A DNA stretch of 64,000 bases from assembly GCA_961205875.1 (NCBI GenBank), contig OY540818.1, positions 19,752,761-19,816,760 of the forward strand, written 5' to 3'. This DNA is from Sialis fuliginosa. Its lineage: Eukaryota > Arthropoda > Insecta > Megaloptera > Sialidae. Position numbers and translations under genes: made by a program. Shown here one piece after another: positions 13,420 to 27,000 of this stretch (the stretch's first letter is position 1; each line of letters begins with the position of its first letter). The notes under the pieces are model-generated. The model ran no database searches. It was not told where the DNA came from and saw nothing but the letters and a program-made list of their open reading frames with translations.

Positions 13420-13615
13420 TTACTTTTTAACGGCTAAACCGCTGATTGTGAGTCGATCTTGGCTACTTTGTATCTCGAAAATTTATTATTTAAAAAATGG
13501 GGGGGGACATTTGTACGCACTATAAGTTATCCTTTTTTAATTTAATTTAATTTAAATTAAAAACCTGTTTTACCGATTATCGCGCGGACGAAGTCGCAGG
13601 TAACAGCTAGTGTTA
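13420..13615 (+). repeat. RTE-type retroelement tail, degraded
   Basis: Contains 'taacggctaaaccgct', then 'ggctactttgtatctcg', ending 'cgcggacgaagtcgcaggta' and 'acagctagt'. It is the same type as 5755-5905, with a G-run and an extra AT block inside. Confidence 0.55.
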
Positions 13616-13624
13616 TATAAAAAG

Positions 13625-14035
13625 TAACTTCAATACCCGATAAGGCTGCAAACTTTACAAAAATCACTCTACGTTGTGTTATTCTATAGCCTTTACTAGC
13701 CCAGTCCCAAATCTGCTTACGACATATCCTTACAAAAAACATACAGTGTGTCTTACTATAGCCTTTACTGTCACATTGATAAATTTACATCCTTAAATTG
13801 CAGCCGAAACGTCGATTAACAAAAAAAAGCCCTCGACGCCCGATAAAGCTACAAACCTCATAAAGAATACACAGTGTGTCTTACTATAGCCTTTACTGTC
13901 ACATTGATATATTTACATCCTTAAATTGCAGCCGAAATGTCGATTAACAAAAAAAGCCCCCGACGCCCGATAAAGCTACAAACCTCATAAAGAATACACA
14001 GTGTGTCTTACTATAGCCTTTTCTGAGCAAACCAC
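13625..14035. repeat. 127-bp direct repeat, about three copies
   Basis: The sequence 'tgtgtcttactatagccttt' recurs at about 13747, 13875 and 14002, spaced 128 and 127 bp, with 'cagccgaaaygtcgattaac' and 'cgcccgataaagctacaaac' between. A more divergent unit precedes at about 13640. The array ends directly before the GC-rich block upstream of P1. Confidence 0.8.
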
Positions 14036-14084
14036 TGTAGCAGCGATTGTTTGAAGTGAAAGTGTTGAATCGGAGAAAGCCGTG

Positions 14085-14230
14085 GTGAGTGTTTGTGTGT
14101 GGGGGGGCTCCCGCGCGGCGCCCTGGCGATGGGGCGCTCTGCCCCGTCCGTCCAGTGCGCCGCAGACACTCGCACAAACCACCGGACTAACCGCACCACT
14201 GGTTTGTTGGGAGCCGCTGGTATAAACAAC
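14085..14230 (+). promoter_or_regulatory. GC-rich island, candidate P1 promoter or 5' exon
   Basis: About 140 bp of strongly GC-rich sequence (ctcccgcgcggcgccctggc and following) stands out from the AT-rich flanks about 0.9 kb before the P1 start codon. A TATAAA lies at its right edge near 14220, and a CCAAT-box-like ccaatcagcg near 14774. Frames read through it in several phases, so coding is not indicated. A promoter or 5' leader is my inference from composition and position. Confidence 0.4.
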
Positions 14231-15072
14231 AGTGTATATATTGTTACTATTATTATATACAAGTTTTGTGATACGAGTGAGCGAAAAAAAAACAAAAACA
14301 TTTGTGACTATTTTTTAATAAACATTTTTAAAAGACTTTAAAGTGATACACAAATTTTTAATGCATATAAAACTGAACATTTTGTGATTAAGAATGTAAT
14401 AATAAAAATGTGTATTTTTTTGTAATAACAAATAACAAATTTTAACAGCAAGTAAAAAAATTTGAAAGCTAGTGAAACTTTATGTATAATTTAGACATAC
14501 GTGTAATTAAGTTAAAAATACAGTCAACTATTTTGTTACAAAGGCTTTCATTTTAATGAGTGAACAACTAAAGTAAATATTTAAAACCCACACAACCAAA
14601 ACGTTAAACATTAATACAAATAATAACACCATTGTGTTAACAAAGTGTCAAAACTTATTTTGTGTTTCTTCATAAAAAAAAAATGAATATAAATAAATGT
14701 CAGTGTACATTTACTATGCGTTAAAAATGTGTCATTAAATGGATCAGAGACACCTTATTGTTTGAAAAACCGACCAATCAGCGTTCACCTGCGTTTGTTT
14801 GTTTCTCATCCATTTCACACGCTACAATTAAAACCGACGGGAAGTCAAAGAAAGCTGAAATGAAGACAATACTAGATTTAAGAATAAATTAACGCAACAT
14901 TTAATATGGGAAAGTCACAAAGAATGGTGAAATGTTTGTAAATCTTTTAAGTTATGGCGTATAGTTAGCATATGTCTACAAATTCTGTCAAAAATAACCG
15001 CTATATTTAAACAAACCGATCTCAAGCAATCCATGGAATCAGATTTGGTCAGTTGTGTTTTGTTTTTTTAAA

Positions 15073-18000
15073 ATGTCACGGTTGCCAACGTTACTGTTGG
15101 CATGTGCAACTGGGTTACTATTAACACACGCTGCCGATGCGCCTCCTTACCGCCACGTCCCTGCACCGTACCCACGCCGAAACGTCGGAAGAATTTTAAG
15201 CCGCCAACAACGAATAGATAGGACTTTCGACTCGATTTACGGAAACCTACGAAGTGACCTTTTACCGAAACCTTTAAGTGGGGTTGTAAATGTAAACGCT
15301 CAAAGACGTAGGGATGATTTGTACAATACTACAAAGAGTGTTTTAGATAAGTCGTACAGGGGTTATGTCCCCCCAACTAGGAATAATTATATGAGATTGA
15401 AATTCGCTAGTTCGCTACCTCCCAGAAGATGGTCACAATCTTACGATGAGCATTTTGATTCGAGTCGAAAGTCGAAATCTATGTTAGGTGGTAATAGAGG
15501 GACTTTAACTTTTCCTAGCGATACGGATTTACCAGCTGAAGATACTGTATTTGAAAATAGTAAAAGTAATAATAATAATAATAATAGACAGTTGATACCT
15601 TTTGGAGAACAGGATTATCTTGTACCAGATAGATACAATTCACAAGATAATTTCAATTCAATGCAAAGTTGGGAATCTAGTTTAAGACAAACGGCTGAAA
15701 GTGAATATAAATTAAGAGGCCAACCTGACGATAATATTTATACACAAAGCAATTTAGGTAGGCTTAAAAATGCAAACTTTCCCGAAAAGAGTGTTTTTGA
15801 TAATGAAGATTACAACGCAAATGGGAGATTCGCGAGAAATAATGCAGGGCAAACTGATGATTTTTTAGGTAGTCCTCCGGATCAAACAAGTGTGAATTTA
15901 AACGAGAACTCGCAAGTTACCCAATATCAAGATCCTACAAGGCTTGAAGCGAGTTTCGTCCAGTTTTCCGATTACGAAAACCAAAATCGATTCAAGATTC
16001 CTAATCCTAACGATGCTAAACTTGTCCAATTCTCTGATTTGAACCAACCCCATTCTATACGATACGACACCCCACAAAAGCAAGAAAACGTAAATATATT
16101 TGCAGACGTGAAGTACAAGGAATATAACCATGGTGTTGTAAATCAAGATCAAGTGCCTCAAGGCCAGATAACGCAGTATAGTAACCCAACAAATTCAAAT
16201 AATGGATTAGTACGTACACCTACAGATCAAGGGGTTCAATACCAACCCCAAGATACCCCTCCTGAAGGAGATGAGACAAGTGTAACCGATTCTGATCAAT
16301 CTAACGAAGAAAGCAACACATCAACAACAGCTAGAAGATTCCCAGCTGCATTTAGCGGTGCGTGGAGGGGTAGAACTCCCCCGTATTTCACAGCACCGCC
16401 TTCCCTGTTACCTGGAAGGTTCGGTGTTACAAACAGGCCTAGTGCTTGGAGGACAGCAAGAGGACCAAGGGTTGTTTTCCCCACGGGGGGTGCCGAGTTC
16501 GTCACGTTCAGAGATAAGCCGGATGAGAACGATGCTTGGTTAGCGGGAGATATAAACCTGCAGGATTTATCCAACACAGCTGCTACTGGGAATGGTGCCG
16601 GTGCAAGCAGCCCTGTCCCGGGGAATGTGGGAGTTGCGCCTGTTCCTACGGGATTGGGGACTGCTGAACCGCAATCGAGAGATAGAGGTTAGTTGATTTG
16701 TTAAATATTTGATATAGGGTCAACTGGGGAAAAAGTGAAACAAAATACAAATCTTTAATGTTTTTTGACAGTTAATGGTACAAATTCATACTTTAATTTT
16801 TTCTACTAGATGCGCTTATGAATAACCATTTTAAATACTTACATCATTTGAACTGTACGATACAACACGGACTTTAAAAATCAAAAAAGTGTGTTTCAGC
16901 AGGCCTCTACAAAGGCAACTTTGATTTATCTTCTTTGTGGCATATCAATGTAAAATTGTAACTTTAATTATTAATATCTGAGCTATACAAAAAGTTATGT
17001 ACAAAGAATTAAAATTTAATTCACACGTTTTGACATCGACTAACAGGGAAATCTGTAGGGGTGACACATCACTTATTAGGTCGCTTTAACAAACCTTTAA
17101 TGATGATGTCAGTTTTTATAATTTTCCTATAAACAAATCAGTTTTTTAGTTGTAAGTTTGTTTCACTTTTACCCCATTTTTTTGGTGTTTCATATTTACC
17201 CCGCTCGACCCTATATACATTAAATAATGATAGGTTGCAATGGTGACACAGATTTAAGCGATTGTTTGACATGTCCGGGTTATTTAATAAATATGTGTAG
17301 GTATAATATGACTCATACGTCGGATTGTATGTAAACAGAGACGGGCTTACTCTCAACTCGGTCTACAAAATAAAACTAGATTAATAATTGTGTTATGTTA
17401 TCTATGGAATTTAACAGTTTAGTTTCTGCATAGATAAAATCCATAGATAACATAAAACTTTAGAAATAACTTGCATTCAAAATTTAAAACATTGTTAGTA
17501 AAAAAGAGAAATTTGATATTTTATTTTGATAGTAACAAATATCGATGTTTTTTTTAATTTGCGTTGTAAATCAGTGGTTCTTAAACTGTGTAAAAAATAA
17601 ATCAATATATAAAAATGCTTTAATTATAATTTTCCAATTCAGTAAATCAAAAAGAAAATTTAATAATGATATTTTGTAATATGTCTAAAAAAACCCTAAG
17701 CCGTCTCTGTATTCATAAATGTGAGTGTGTTTGTGTGTGTGGGTTAGTGTGCTAGAACTGCAGTTTCTGTTTTTTTAGAGAATACAAAAAGTTCAAATCC
17801 GTTTCCTGCTAATGAAAAATAATAAATAACATATTTGTAAAATATAATTGTAATTATTATAATAACAAACTATGTTTACATATTTATAACACAATATAAC
17901 TATTAATTAAAAATCACATACAGTAGCTTACTTCCTGTGACATTTAATATATACCGGAAGTTATTTGCTATACTGTAAAAAAATATAATAACAAGTTAAA

Positions 18001-21000
18001 GAAATCAATAAATATAATATAATAATATTAACAATAATTAAATCATAATTTCGCGGTGATTTTTAAAATTGATTCATGGCTTCTGGGTATAGGTCTAGTT
18101 ATGTCAATGTTTCTATGTATATTTAATATTTTTTTGTAAATATATCTGGGTTTCTGCATTCAAGCTAAGTCTTCTTTTGCTCTTTGCATGTTGCTTTTAA
18201 CCTATCTATTATGTATTGTTAATATATATGTACCTATGTATATTTTTCAATATACAATACAATACTTTACTTAAAGAGCTATAACTAATAAATAATTACT
18301 AAGAATAATTTGAAATTTTAATACGTAAAATTAGACTATATTACGCAAATTTTAATTCCTACCGGAAGTTTGTATGATTTATAGTCCCCGAGTTCTATGT
18401 CGCCAAACACGAGACATTTTTACCAACAATTAAAAAAATAGTGATATTTTTTAAAGCATTCCACTGCAATAAAAATAAGAGAAGGCTTATATTCATAAAC
18501 CAAGAATCGTTTTAAAAATCCTTATCACTTTCATTTTTGATTTAATACAAAATATAAACAATTAAATTATAAATATTTAATTAATAAAATACATGTTTTG
18601 TTTTGGAAAAAAAGGCGCTTAACGGTTTAAGTTTCTCTTGTAAAATAATTAAAACGGCATTAATTATAAATTTGCCAAAAGCCAGTATTGGATCAAAACA
18701 AACTTTCATGTTCGATCAGTAACAGCGGTGGACTAGGGAAAAATAGGGCCCAGTTAAAAAAATCAAAAATTCTTTAACAATGTAAATAGTAATTTAAATG
18801 TCTTTTTGAATTATTTCTTGATAAATAACTTTTACATTTAGTAATAAAATTTTGACCTAATAAAATTCAGGTGTAAATAATTATTACATTAATATATATA
18901 TATTTATTATTTTTTTAAAATTGAGATTTAATTAATAAAAATGAATATATGAAAATCGTTAAATTTTGTATTTTATTTTTATTCTTTGAAACTCTGAATA
19001 TATCATTTTCTTCTTATCAAATTGCTTAATTAGTTTATAAAAATAGTTATAAAAATTTCATGAAAAATGTATTTCTTTTTTAAGACCCAATATAATTACT
19101 TGACACAAAATTATTTCAAAAATTTTATATTTACCTAACATTGGTATTACTTATTTATTATAATTCTTTCATGAAATTCTTGTAACTTGGCATTTATGTA
19201 CCTACTATAGAGATTAAATATACTGGAGTAATACCTATAAATTTCCCAGACTCGATATTAGAAACAAATAACGAAAATTTGCTCTTTGAACAGGGTATCA
19301 CATTTATGACAGTTCTATAACATTTATTGACAATTTAGCGCAAAACAAAAGTGGTTTATAAATTATTTTGTGGTTTTAAATTATCAATTTGCTCAGTTTT
19401 GTGTTACCAAAACTAAAACCGAGAAACATTGAATTTATTAGGCGTGACGTCAAAAATGCGCGAGAATTTTGGCGTCAAATTCAAAATAAGTGTTAAAAAA
19501 GTCAACTTTTGTGATTAAACCTTTATTTTCTGCAGAAATAAGTATTTTTTTGGAAATAGGAGACACGTAATAAAATACTCCAGATATATTCAATCTCAAT
19601 ATCTATAATACAGTGGCGTAGATAGCTTTTTGCGATGGGGGGAGATATGAGTGGTGGCTACGAAATAAAAAAAAATATTATTGTAATTTTTTTGATCATA
19701 TAAACTATATTTTACTTCTTATTACTAAAAAAAAGGTCATACAAAATTGAAAAATAACTGAAGACCTTTTTTTACTCTTAATTTACCAAGTTTTCCCTAT
19801 TTACTTGTACTATTTTGTTCATACTACACGAGTTTAAAAATATCTATCTACGCCACTGTTATAATATGAATGGAATGTATGGTGTACAGATGCAGTGGAC
19901 GAATGTGACATGAGTGGAGGCACGTGTGAGTTCTTCCTCACATGCTGGCTGGGGGGCGGGCTTCTAGAGGGCCCCTGTACAGGGGGTAGCTTTCTCATGG
20001 GGTGCTGTCATCGCGGTCGCCGCGACGCATCGCTGGGTGTCCGGGAAGCGCCGCAAGATACTGCAACCTATGATGACGATGACGACGGGACGGACGGAGA
20101 CTTGACGCAACTGCACCTCGTCAAGAACCATCAGCCAATCGTGAATGACGCAAGTGAGTCTCACTCGAATGTGCAAGCTGTTGTTAGTTTTTGCTCGTGT
20201 GTTGCAAAAAAAATATTTATGTGTTCTTAAAATTTTGTAACTTAAATTATTTTAATTGTTAAATATGAGATAGGGAGTAGTTGTTTTTACCCTGCACACC
20301 CCCCCCCCCACTCCATGACTTTATTTGTAACAGGGGTTGAAATATTGATGGTTGAAAAATCCTATGAAAATTGTTTTGTGCTAATATATTTAATGGTTGA
20401 AGGATGAAAGGTTAACCCCCTGATTTATCGTAATCTTTTATTAGTATTGGACATGTAAATCTCCAAATGGACCAATCGGAACCCGGCATTTGCTATTTCT
20501 AACATAGATAGAAGAAACCAGGCTCAAAACTCTTAATATATGTAAATCTATTGGCGTTTTAATATGTACACTTATCCAAAAAATTAAAACAATTTTTTTT
20601 AGTGTTTTTTGAAGAGCTGTATCTCTGTGAAAAATGGTCGTATCCAAATAAAACAAAAAGCATTTTAAAGCTTCGAGTTTCTAGTTTTGAGATTTTTTAG
20701 CATAATTTTTTTTTTTAGTTACGGTTATCGCGCAATCATAATAAATAGTGGGACACAAAAATTTTCATATTTAAAAAAAAAATTTAAGGGTCCGTGGGCT
20801 CGGAAAATTTTTTTTCAGTTAAACCAATACATTGTAAATCAAAAATGTCTAATAGTGAAATAATATTAAAAAAAACTTTTTTTCATCTTCCTTTCCCCAG
20901 TATTTGTAACATCAAGCAAAAATACACTTGCATGAATACATGAAAATAAAATTCAATTATTACTATTTTTGATTGGCTGGTGGTTATGTATCATAGTACC

Positions 21001-24000
21001 AAAAAAATATACCCTTGCATGCAAATTTGAAATTCATGTTGTAATTAATTTACTTATAACAATAACAAACATATATACAATAGAATAAGCCTTCCAATTA
21101 ACAAAATAAATCCCTTTATCTAGGGCTACACGGTTCTATGTGACATAATTTATTATTATTTAATATTTCTGCCAGATATTTCCACATTTGGTACCTCGTA
21201 GAAAGATTTTGACCTGATTTTAATCTAACTTTAATCTAAATTATATTTGAAAAATTAAAATGACATATGTTAACACCCAGAAGCGTAGATTTACTTTAAA
21301 ATTAGGTAAATACTACAGAAATTTTAAAATTTATAAAATATTTTAATATGTCACATAGAACTCTTTAATTCTATATGAACAATATGTTTTTTGTTTTCTA
21401 ATATATATATATATGTACATAAGAATCTATTTTATATCATGATATTAACTAATTAACATATTTGTTTAATTCTATTAATTCTTGATTAATTTATAATTTC
21501 ATAATTTAACATATCTATTAAAACTGTTTTTTTTTGTAATAAACTACGATGGTAATAAAGCTGTAAAATAATCATTTTTTAAATTTTATGGTCACATAAA
21601 AATTATATTTTTGATAAGTCGGTAAAAATTATATACATATAAATAAAAATTAGGTTCGAAAATATACATTCTATTTATGTATGTATAATATATATATTTT
21701 TTGGAAGTAAAGAAGAAGTTTTTTTATCAATTACATGTATTAAAAAAATGTATATGGACAACCCCTAATACAAAAATTAAATTAGTTGATTTTAAGAAAA
21801 TTAAAAAAATATATAAAAAAATTTATTTTGTTAAATTATTTTTTATAAAATGAAATTAGTGGTGAAGAACACGAGGGCCTTACCCTATGTCATAATATTT
21901 TAATTTAATAATAATATCAATAATATGTAACAGAATTTAAAAAATAATTTATTTATTTTTTAATGATCAAAAATATGTTCTCAGGATGTGGTATTTCGCC
22001 GGCGAAGCAAACGGCTCAGCGGAGAATTGTCGGCGGGGACGAAGCAGGCTTCGGATCGTTTCCATGGCAAGCTTACATTCGCATCGGATCATCCAGGTAA
22101 CTATGATCATATTAAACGTAATTCTGAGATTTTGAGGGTCAAAAAACAATAACTAATTTATTAAAAATATTTTGTCATGTACAAGTCTTGAGGTTTCCGC
22201 GGTGATCTTGATATGGATCTTGGCTTTTAGAAGAGTCCTGAAGATGTCCACTGCAATGTGTGACGAAACGTTGGGCGATAACACGACCAAACCGACGCCG
22301 CTTACACCCAGAAGCCAAAATCCATTTTGTCATGTTTTTTTAATTTGAATGGATCTCGTAAATTTTACCTATATTTCTGAAAATTCTGAATATAATTTGT
22401 GCTGTCAAACAAATTATAAATACGAAAGTTTGTCTGTCTGTCTGTCTGTTACCTTTTCATCCCAAAAAATTTATTAGATAAAAAATGGTGTATGATAAAA
22501 AATTGTATGCACGTTTTATCGACTATCAAAAATTGGCAAGAATAAACATTCGTTTCTAGTTGTTTTTGAGTTACAGCATCTACAGACAGATAGACATCAT
22601 AGTGAAAATAGTCAAAATAAATTTAGAGAAGGTAGAATATGTATTTACATAAAAATTTTCGATTTTAATATACATCTAAAAAAATAGTAGGTAAAATCAT
22701 TATTTCATAAACAACAAGAAAAATAGCCATTTAAAAAAATTATTACACTTATCTCCTTGAAATTGTTTAATTTTTATATTAGTAATAATACAATCGTAAT
22801 GTAAACATAGCGACATATGTATTGTAAGAACACTGTATGTTTTTCCTGAAGAGAAAGTCTTGCAGATGGCAGGCGGCCTCGGTCAATGCCACCAACTCAC
22901 TCTATCTTACCGTCAGTGTATTTGGTGGGCACGGTACAGATATATGTATCTATAAATACAGGGCTGGACTAGCTACAAATTACTATACATCAACCAGTAT
23001 TTTTTTATGATATATCAATTATCACATACAGTAAAAATCCCTTCAAAATCGGTTCAGTAGTTTGATTAACGAAATTATTCTAAAAAAAAATCTGCCAAGT
23101 AAATGCACAGTGCTTCCTCGTACTAAATTCACCAAAGGTAGTTAATTATTGAACAATTTAAATAAAAACCGATAGTGTTTAGATAAATTACCTGGAATTT
23201 GTTAACCATTAGTTTGAAATTTAATTTTTTGACAATTTCAATATAAATCTAATTCTATGCAAACGTCAGAATGACATTTAATATGTAAAAGTAAATATTA
23301 GTTTTAAAAAAAAAACACGATTTTTAAAGTAAATTGAGATAAATCTTTGAAATGGAATATTTTACAACACATTATAGGAAATTGAATGCTCTACAAAAAT
23401 GATTCAATTTCTACGTAACATGTACCATTCTTAATATATCTTGAATAATAAATATTTTAATGGGACCGTCCTCAAGCCAGACCCAACCATCCAACCAAGT
23501 TTCATTAATATCGGTTCAGTGGTTCATGAGTTATGCGTGTGACAAGTATTCAGGGGACAGACAGACAGACAGACATGGAAACTGAAAAATCAATTTAAAA
23601 TTTTGAAACCGGAGAACAATTTTTTTTGTCTCATTCTAAAACGATCACAAAGCTTCTCGTATCTTCGATATTTCTAAGAAGCAATATGTCATCAAAATCG
23701 TGTGTAAGGGAGAGAGGTGACACCCCAAAATATTTATTTTTTCAAGATATCTCAAGAACGACACATGTTACGAGAAAATTTTATAGAATATTTTTTGTAG
23801 AGAATTAAATTTCCTATAATATGGGTCTACTACGTTTGTTGTAAAATATTCCCTTACAAAGATTTATCTAAATTAATTTTAAAAATTCGTGTTTTGTTTT
23901 TCTAAATTGATATTTGATTGGATATTTTAAATGTCACTTTGACGTTTTAAATGTCATTTTGACATTTGCATAAATTTAGATTTAGATTGAAATTGTCAAA

Positions 24001-27000
24001 AAATTAAAAATATATGAAAAAATATTCAGGTGCGTTTTAAGAAAAAATTCGAACTAAGATTTTTTAGTAAAATTTGTATAAAAATTAAATGGTTAACCAA
24101 TGCCAGGCAATTTATCTGAACACTATCGGTTTTAGTGAATTTAGCACGAGGAAGCACTCTGCATTTACTTGGCAGATGTTTTTTAAATAGTAAAAATGTC
24201 ATGAATAAAATAAAAAAACTGAATACCGATCTGCAAACACCTTTCTACAAGTGAGATTTTATATTTGTATGTATGTATGTACACTTATGGTCTCTGATAT
24301 TAAAGGTCATTAGTGCAAGGTCAAGAGAGTTTTTTGTGAAACTATTATTGTTGTTTGAAAAGTAGGAGAGATGCTTGTTTGTTGTAGGAGTGTTTTGTTT
24401 TTGAATATGATGAAACTTCAAGACGATAAGAACATGTAATTACTGTCAATATGCGCTTGAATGTTTTCTAAAATTGCTTAATATACCATTTCACATTTCT
24501 TGATTTTATCTACTTTTCCTTATCGCAGTGAAACTTTTTATTTTGCTTATAAATGATCACCTTTACGATATTGATGTATTGCTTCATATATTTAAAGTAC
24601 TGGCACCAGTTATGACCGCTATACTGTTTTTGTAATTCTCTATGAACTCATGTTACTAATAAAACAAGTAACTCTTTATTTAATCAATTTAATTACCAAA
24701 GTCCGCAAATATAGTTTGTTTTTTTCAAATTATAGCCTTTTATTTTGTTTATGTTTTGTCTCCAGTAATGGATAAAGTAAATCCAGTAATAAGTACTACG
24801 ACACAAAAGATATAAAAGAAAGAATCGTTAAATTTGAAACAATGTAAAGCAGTTGCTATGATAATATAATAATTAATAAATAAATTATATTAATAATTAG
24901 TTTAAATGTCCACCATTTTGACACCTATTGGCCTCATGTGATCAAATCACGTAGTAAGACAGTTAAATGTATATAGATTAATATTCAGAAATACATACAA
25001 GTCTTGGCTTCTGGGCGTAAGCTTACACTCAGAAACCAAAATCCAAAAGTTACTAATCATAATATTTTTTTCGCAGGTGTTTTTATTTTTTTATTTAAAA
25101 ATCTTTTATTTCTAGATGTGGTGGGTCACTGGTGAGCCGCCGGCACGTGGTCACGGCCGGACACTGTGTGGCACGCGCCTCTCCGCGCCAAGTTCACGTG
25201 ACTCTAGGTGATTACGTAATCAACTCCGCCGTTGAACCGCTACCGGCCTACACATTTGGCGTATCGTCAATACAGGTCAGATCATGTAACAGTATTTGTA
25301 CTGTATAACGTGTACAGTATAACAGCTCTACTCAGAATCACTTTATTATATATTATATATATATTATTATTATTATATATATGATTCTCGGGTTATAGGG
25401 AGACAAATTTAAGGGGAACAAAAAGATATTCCTTTCTATACTGCCTTGCTTAAGTATTTTTAGTTTCCACTGTTTTAATTATTTTTAAAAAAAATTTTGT
25501 CAGAGGTAAAATGAATTAAAAACAAATGAATTTTGCCCAAAATGATGATGAATACACAAAAAATATCTCATATCTGATGCATCGAGATATCAAAACTGTA
25601 AAGTATATGCACGCTGAACGACATTGCTAACTTTCTCCATATTTTGCAAAATGAGAAAGGAAAATTCTGTGTAAACGAAAGTTTATATATATATATATAT
25701 ATACATAAATAGAAGCAGTTCTTCGAAAATTCGGTCTATTAAGGGGGCAGACCCAGTTTGGACTTCCAAAAAAAAGCTCTTTTTTAGGATTTTTTTTTGG
25801 CCACGCATTAAAATAATTAATAACAAATGTTTTTCCACATGAAAGATATGTATTTACAGAAAACATTGTAATTTTTTTATGGCAAAATATTAAAACATAA
25901 GTGGGATACAACAAATTTGGTTTCGAGAAAAACGCGTTTAAAGTTTTATTTTAGAACGTACACTGAATCGTCTATGGACAGGACATTTGTCTGAAATTTT
26001 CAGAGAATACTTTTGAAATATTCTACTTTGAGAAAATGCAAAAAAAATAGATTTTTTCAAAATTCTAACTGGATCTGCCCCCTTAAAACCTCTTTCATAT
26101 ACCCCCCTATTCCAAATTTCGAGATTTTTCTCGATGAAGCGAGCACTTAACTCATATCTATGCAAATAGCTGTTCTGAAAGTAGATGAAATTTTATACTA
26201 CAAATATTATTTAATTTTTAACTGACTTAAAAAAAATCTTATGTTTATTCTGGCATAACTCTGGCAAATATGCATCAATCTGGACGAATTTTTGTTTGTT
26301 TGAAAGAGTACCTATACTCCCAAGATGGTCTCATATAATTTTTTTCAAAATCTGACCATAGATTTCGAGATACGCCACTCAAAAAGAAAATGAAAAAAAA
26401 ACATATTAGTGTTTTTTTTATTAATTAATTTTTCTAATTCGCGTTGAACATCTATTTAATCTGTTAGGTACATCCGTATTTCAAATTCACCCCGCAAGCT
26501 GACCGATACGACGTAGCAGTACTTAGACTAGACCGTCCTGCACATGCGTTACCACACATAGCTCCTATATGTCTCCCGTCTAACGGGGAGGACTTCCTGG
26601 GCCAAGTGGGCGTCGCTGCTGGATGGGGTGCACTCTCTCCAGGGTCCAGATTACGACCACAGACGTTACAAAGTGTCCCAGTTCCGGTTTTGGACAACAG
26701 AGTATGCGAGAGGTAAGAAATTGATTTGGCTATTTACTTTACTCCTGATGAAGATCTCAAGAAATTGATTGAAACAGATATTTTTCTCTGATTTTATTTA
26801 TTGGAAAACCAAATAAAAAATTTCAATATATTTTTGTGTTTCAAAGTCACTATAGTATATTTACACTATTTTATATTGGCTTAGTTGGGGTGCTAATCGA
26901 ATTGCCTTGACGTGAATATGATTTTGAAGAAAAGATTTTTCGAAATTCAACCCCTACGGGGGTAAAAAAGGGTGTAAAAGTTTGTGTGGGTAAAACATTT

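Noticed and set aside
15055-15072. Start of P1 at 15055
   Set aside because: The codon is GTG; the first ATG in frame is at 15073 and directly opens the signal peptide.
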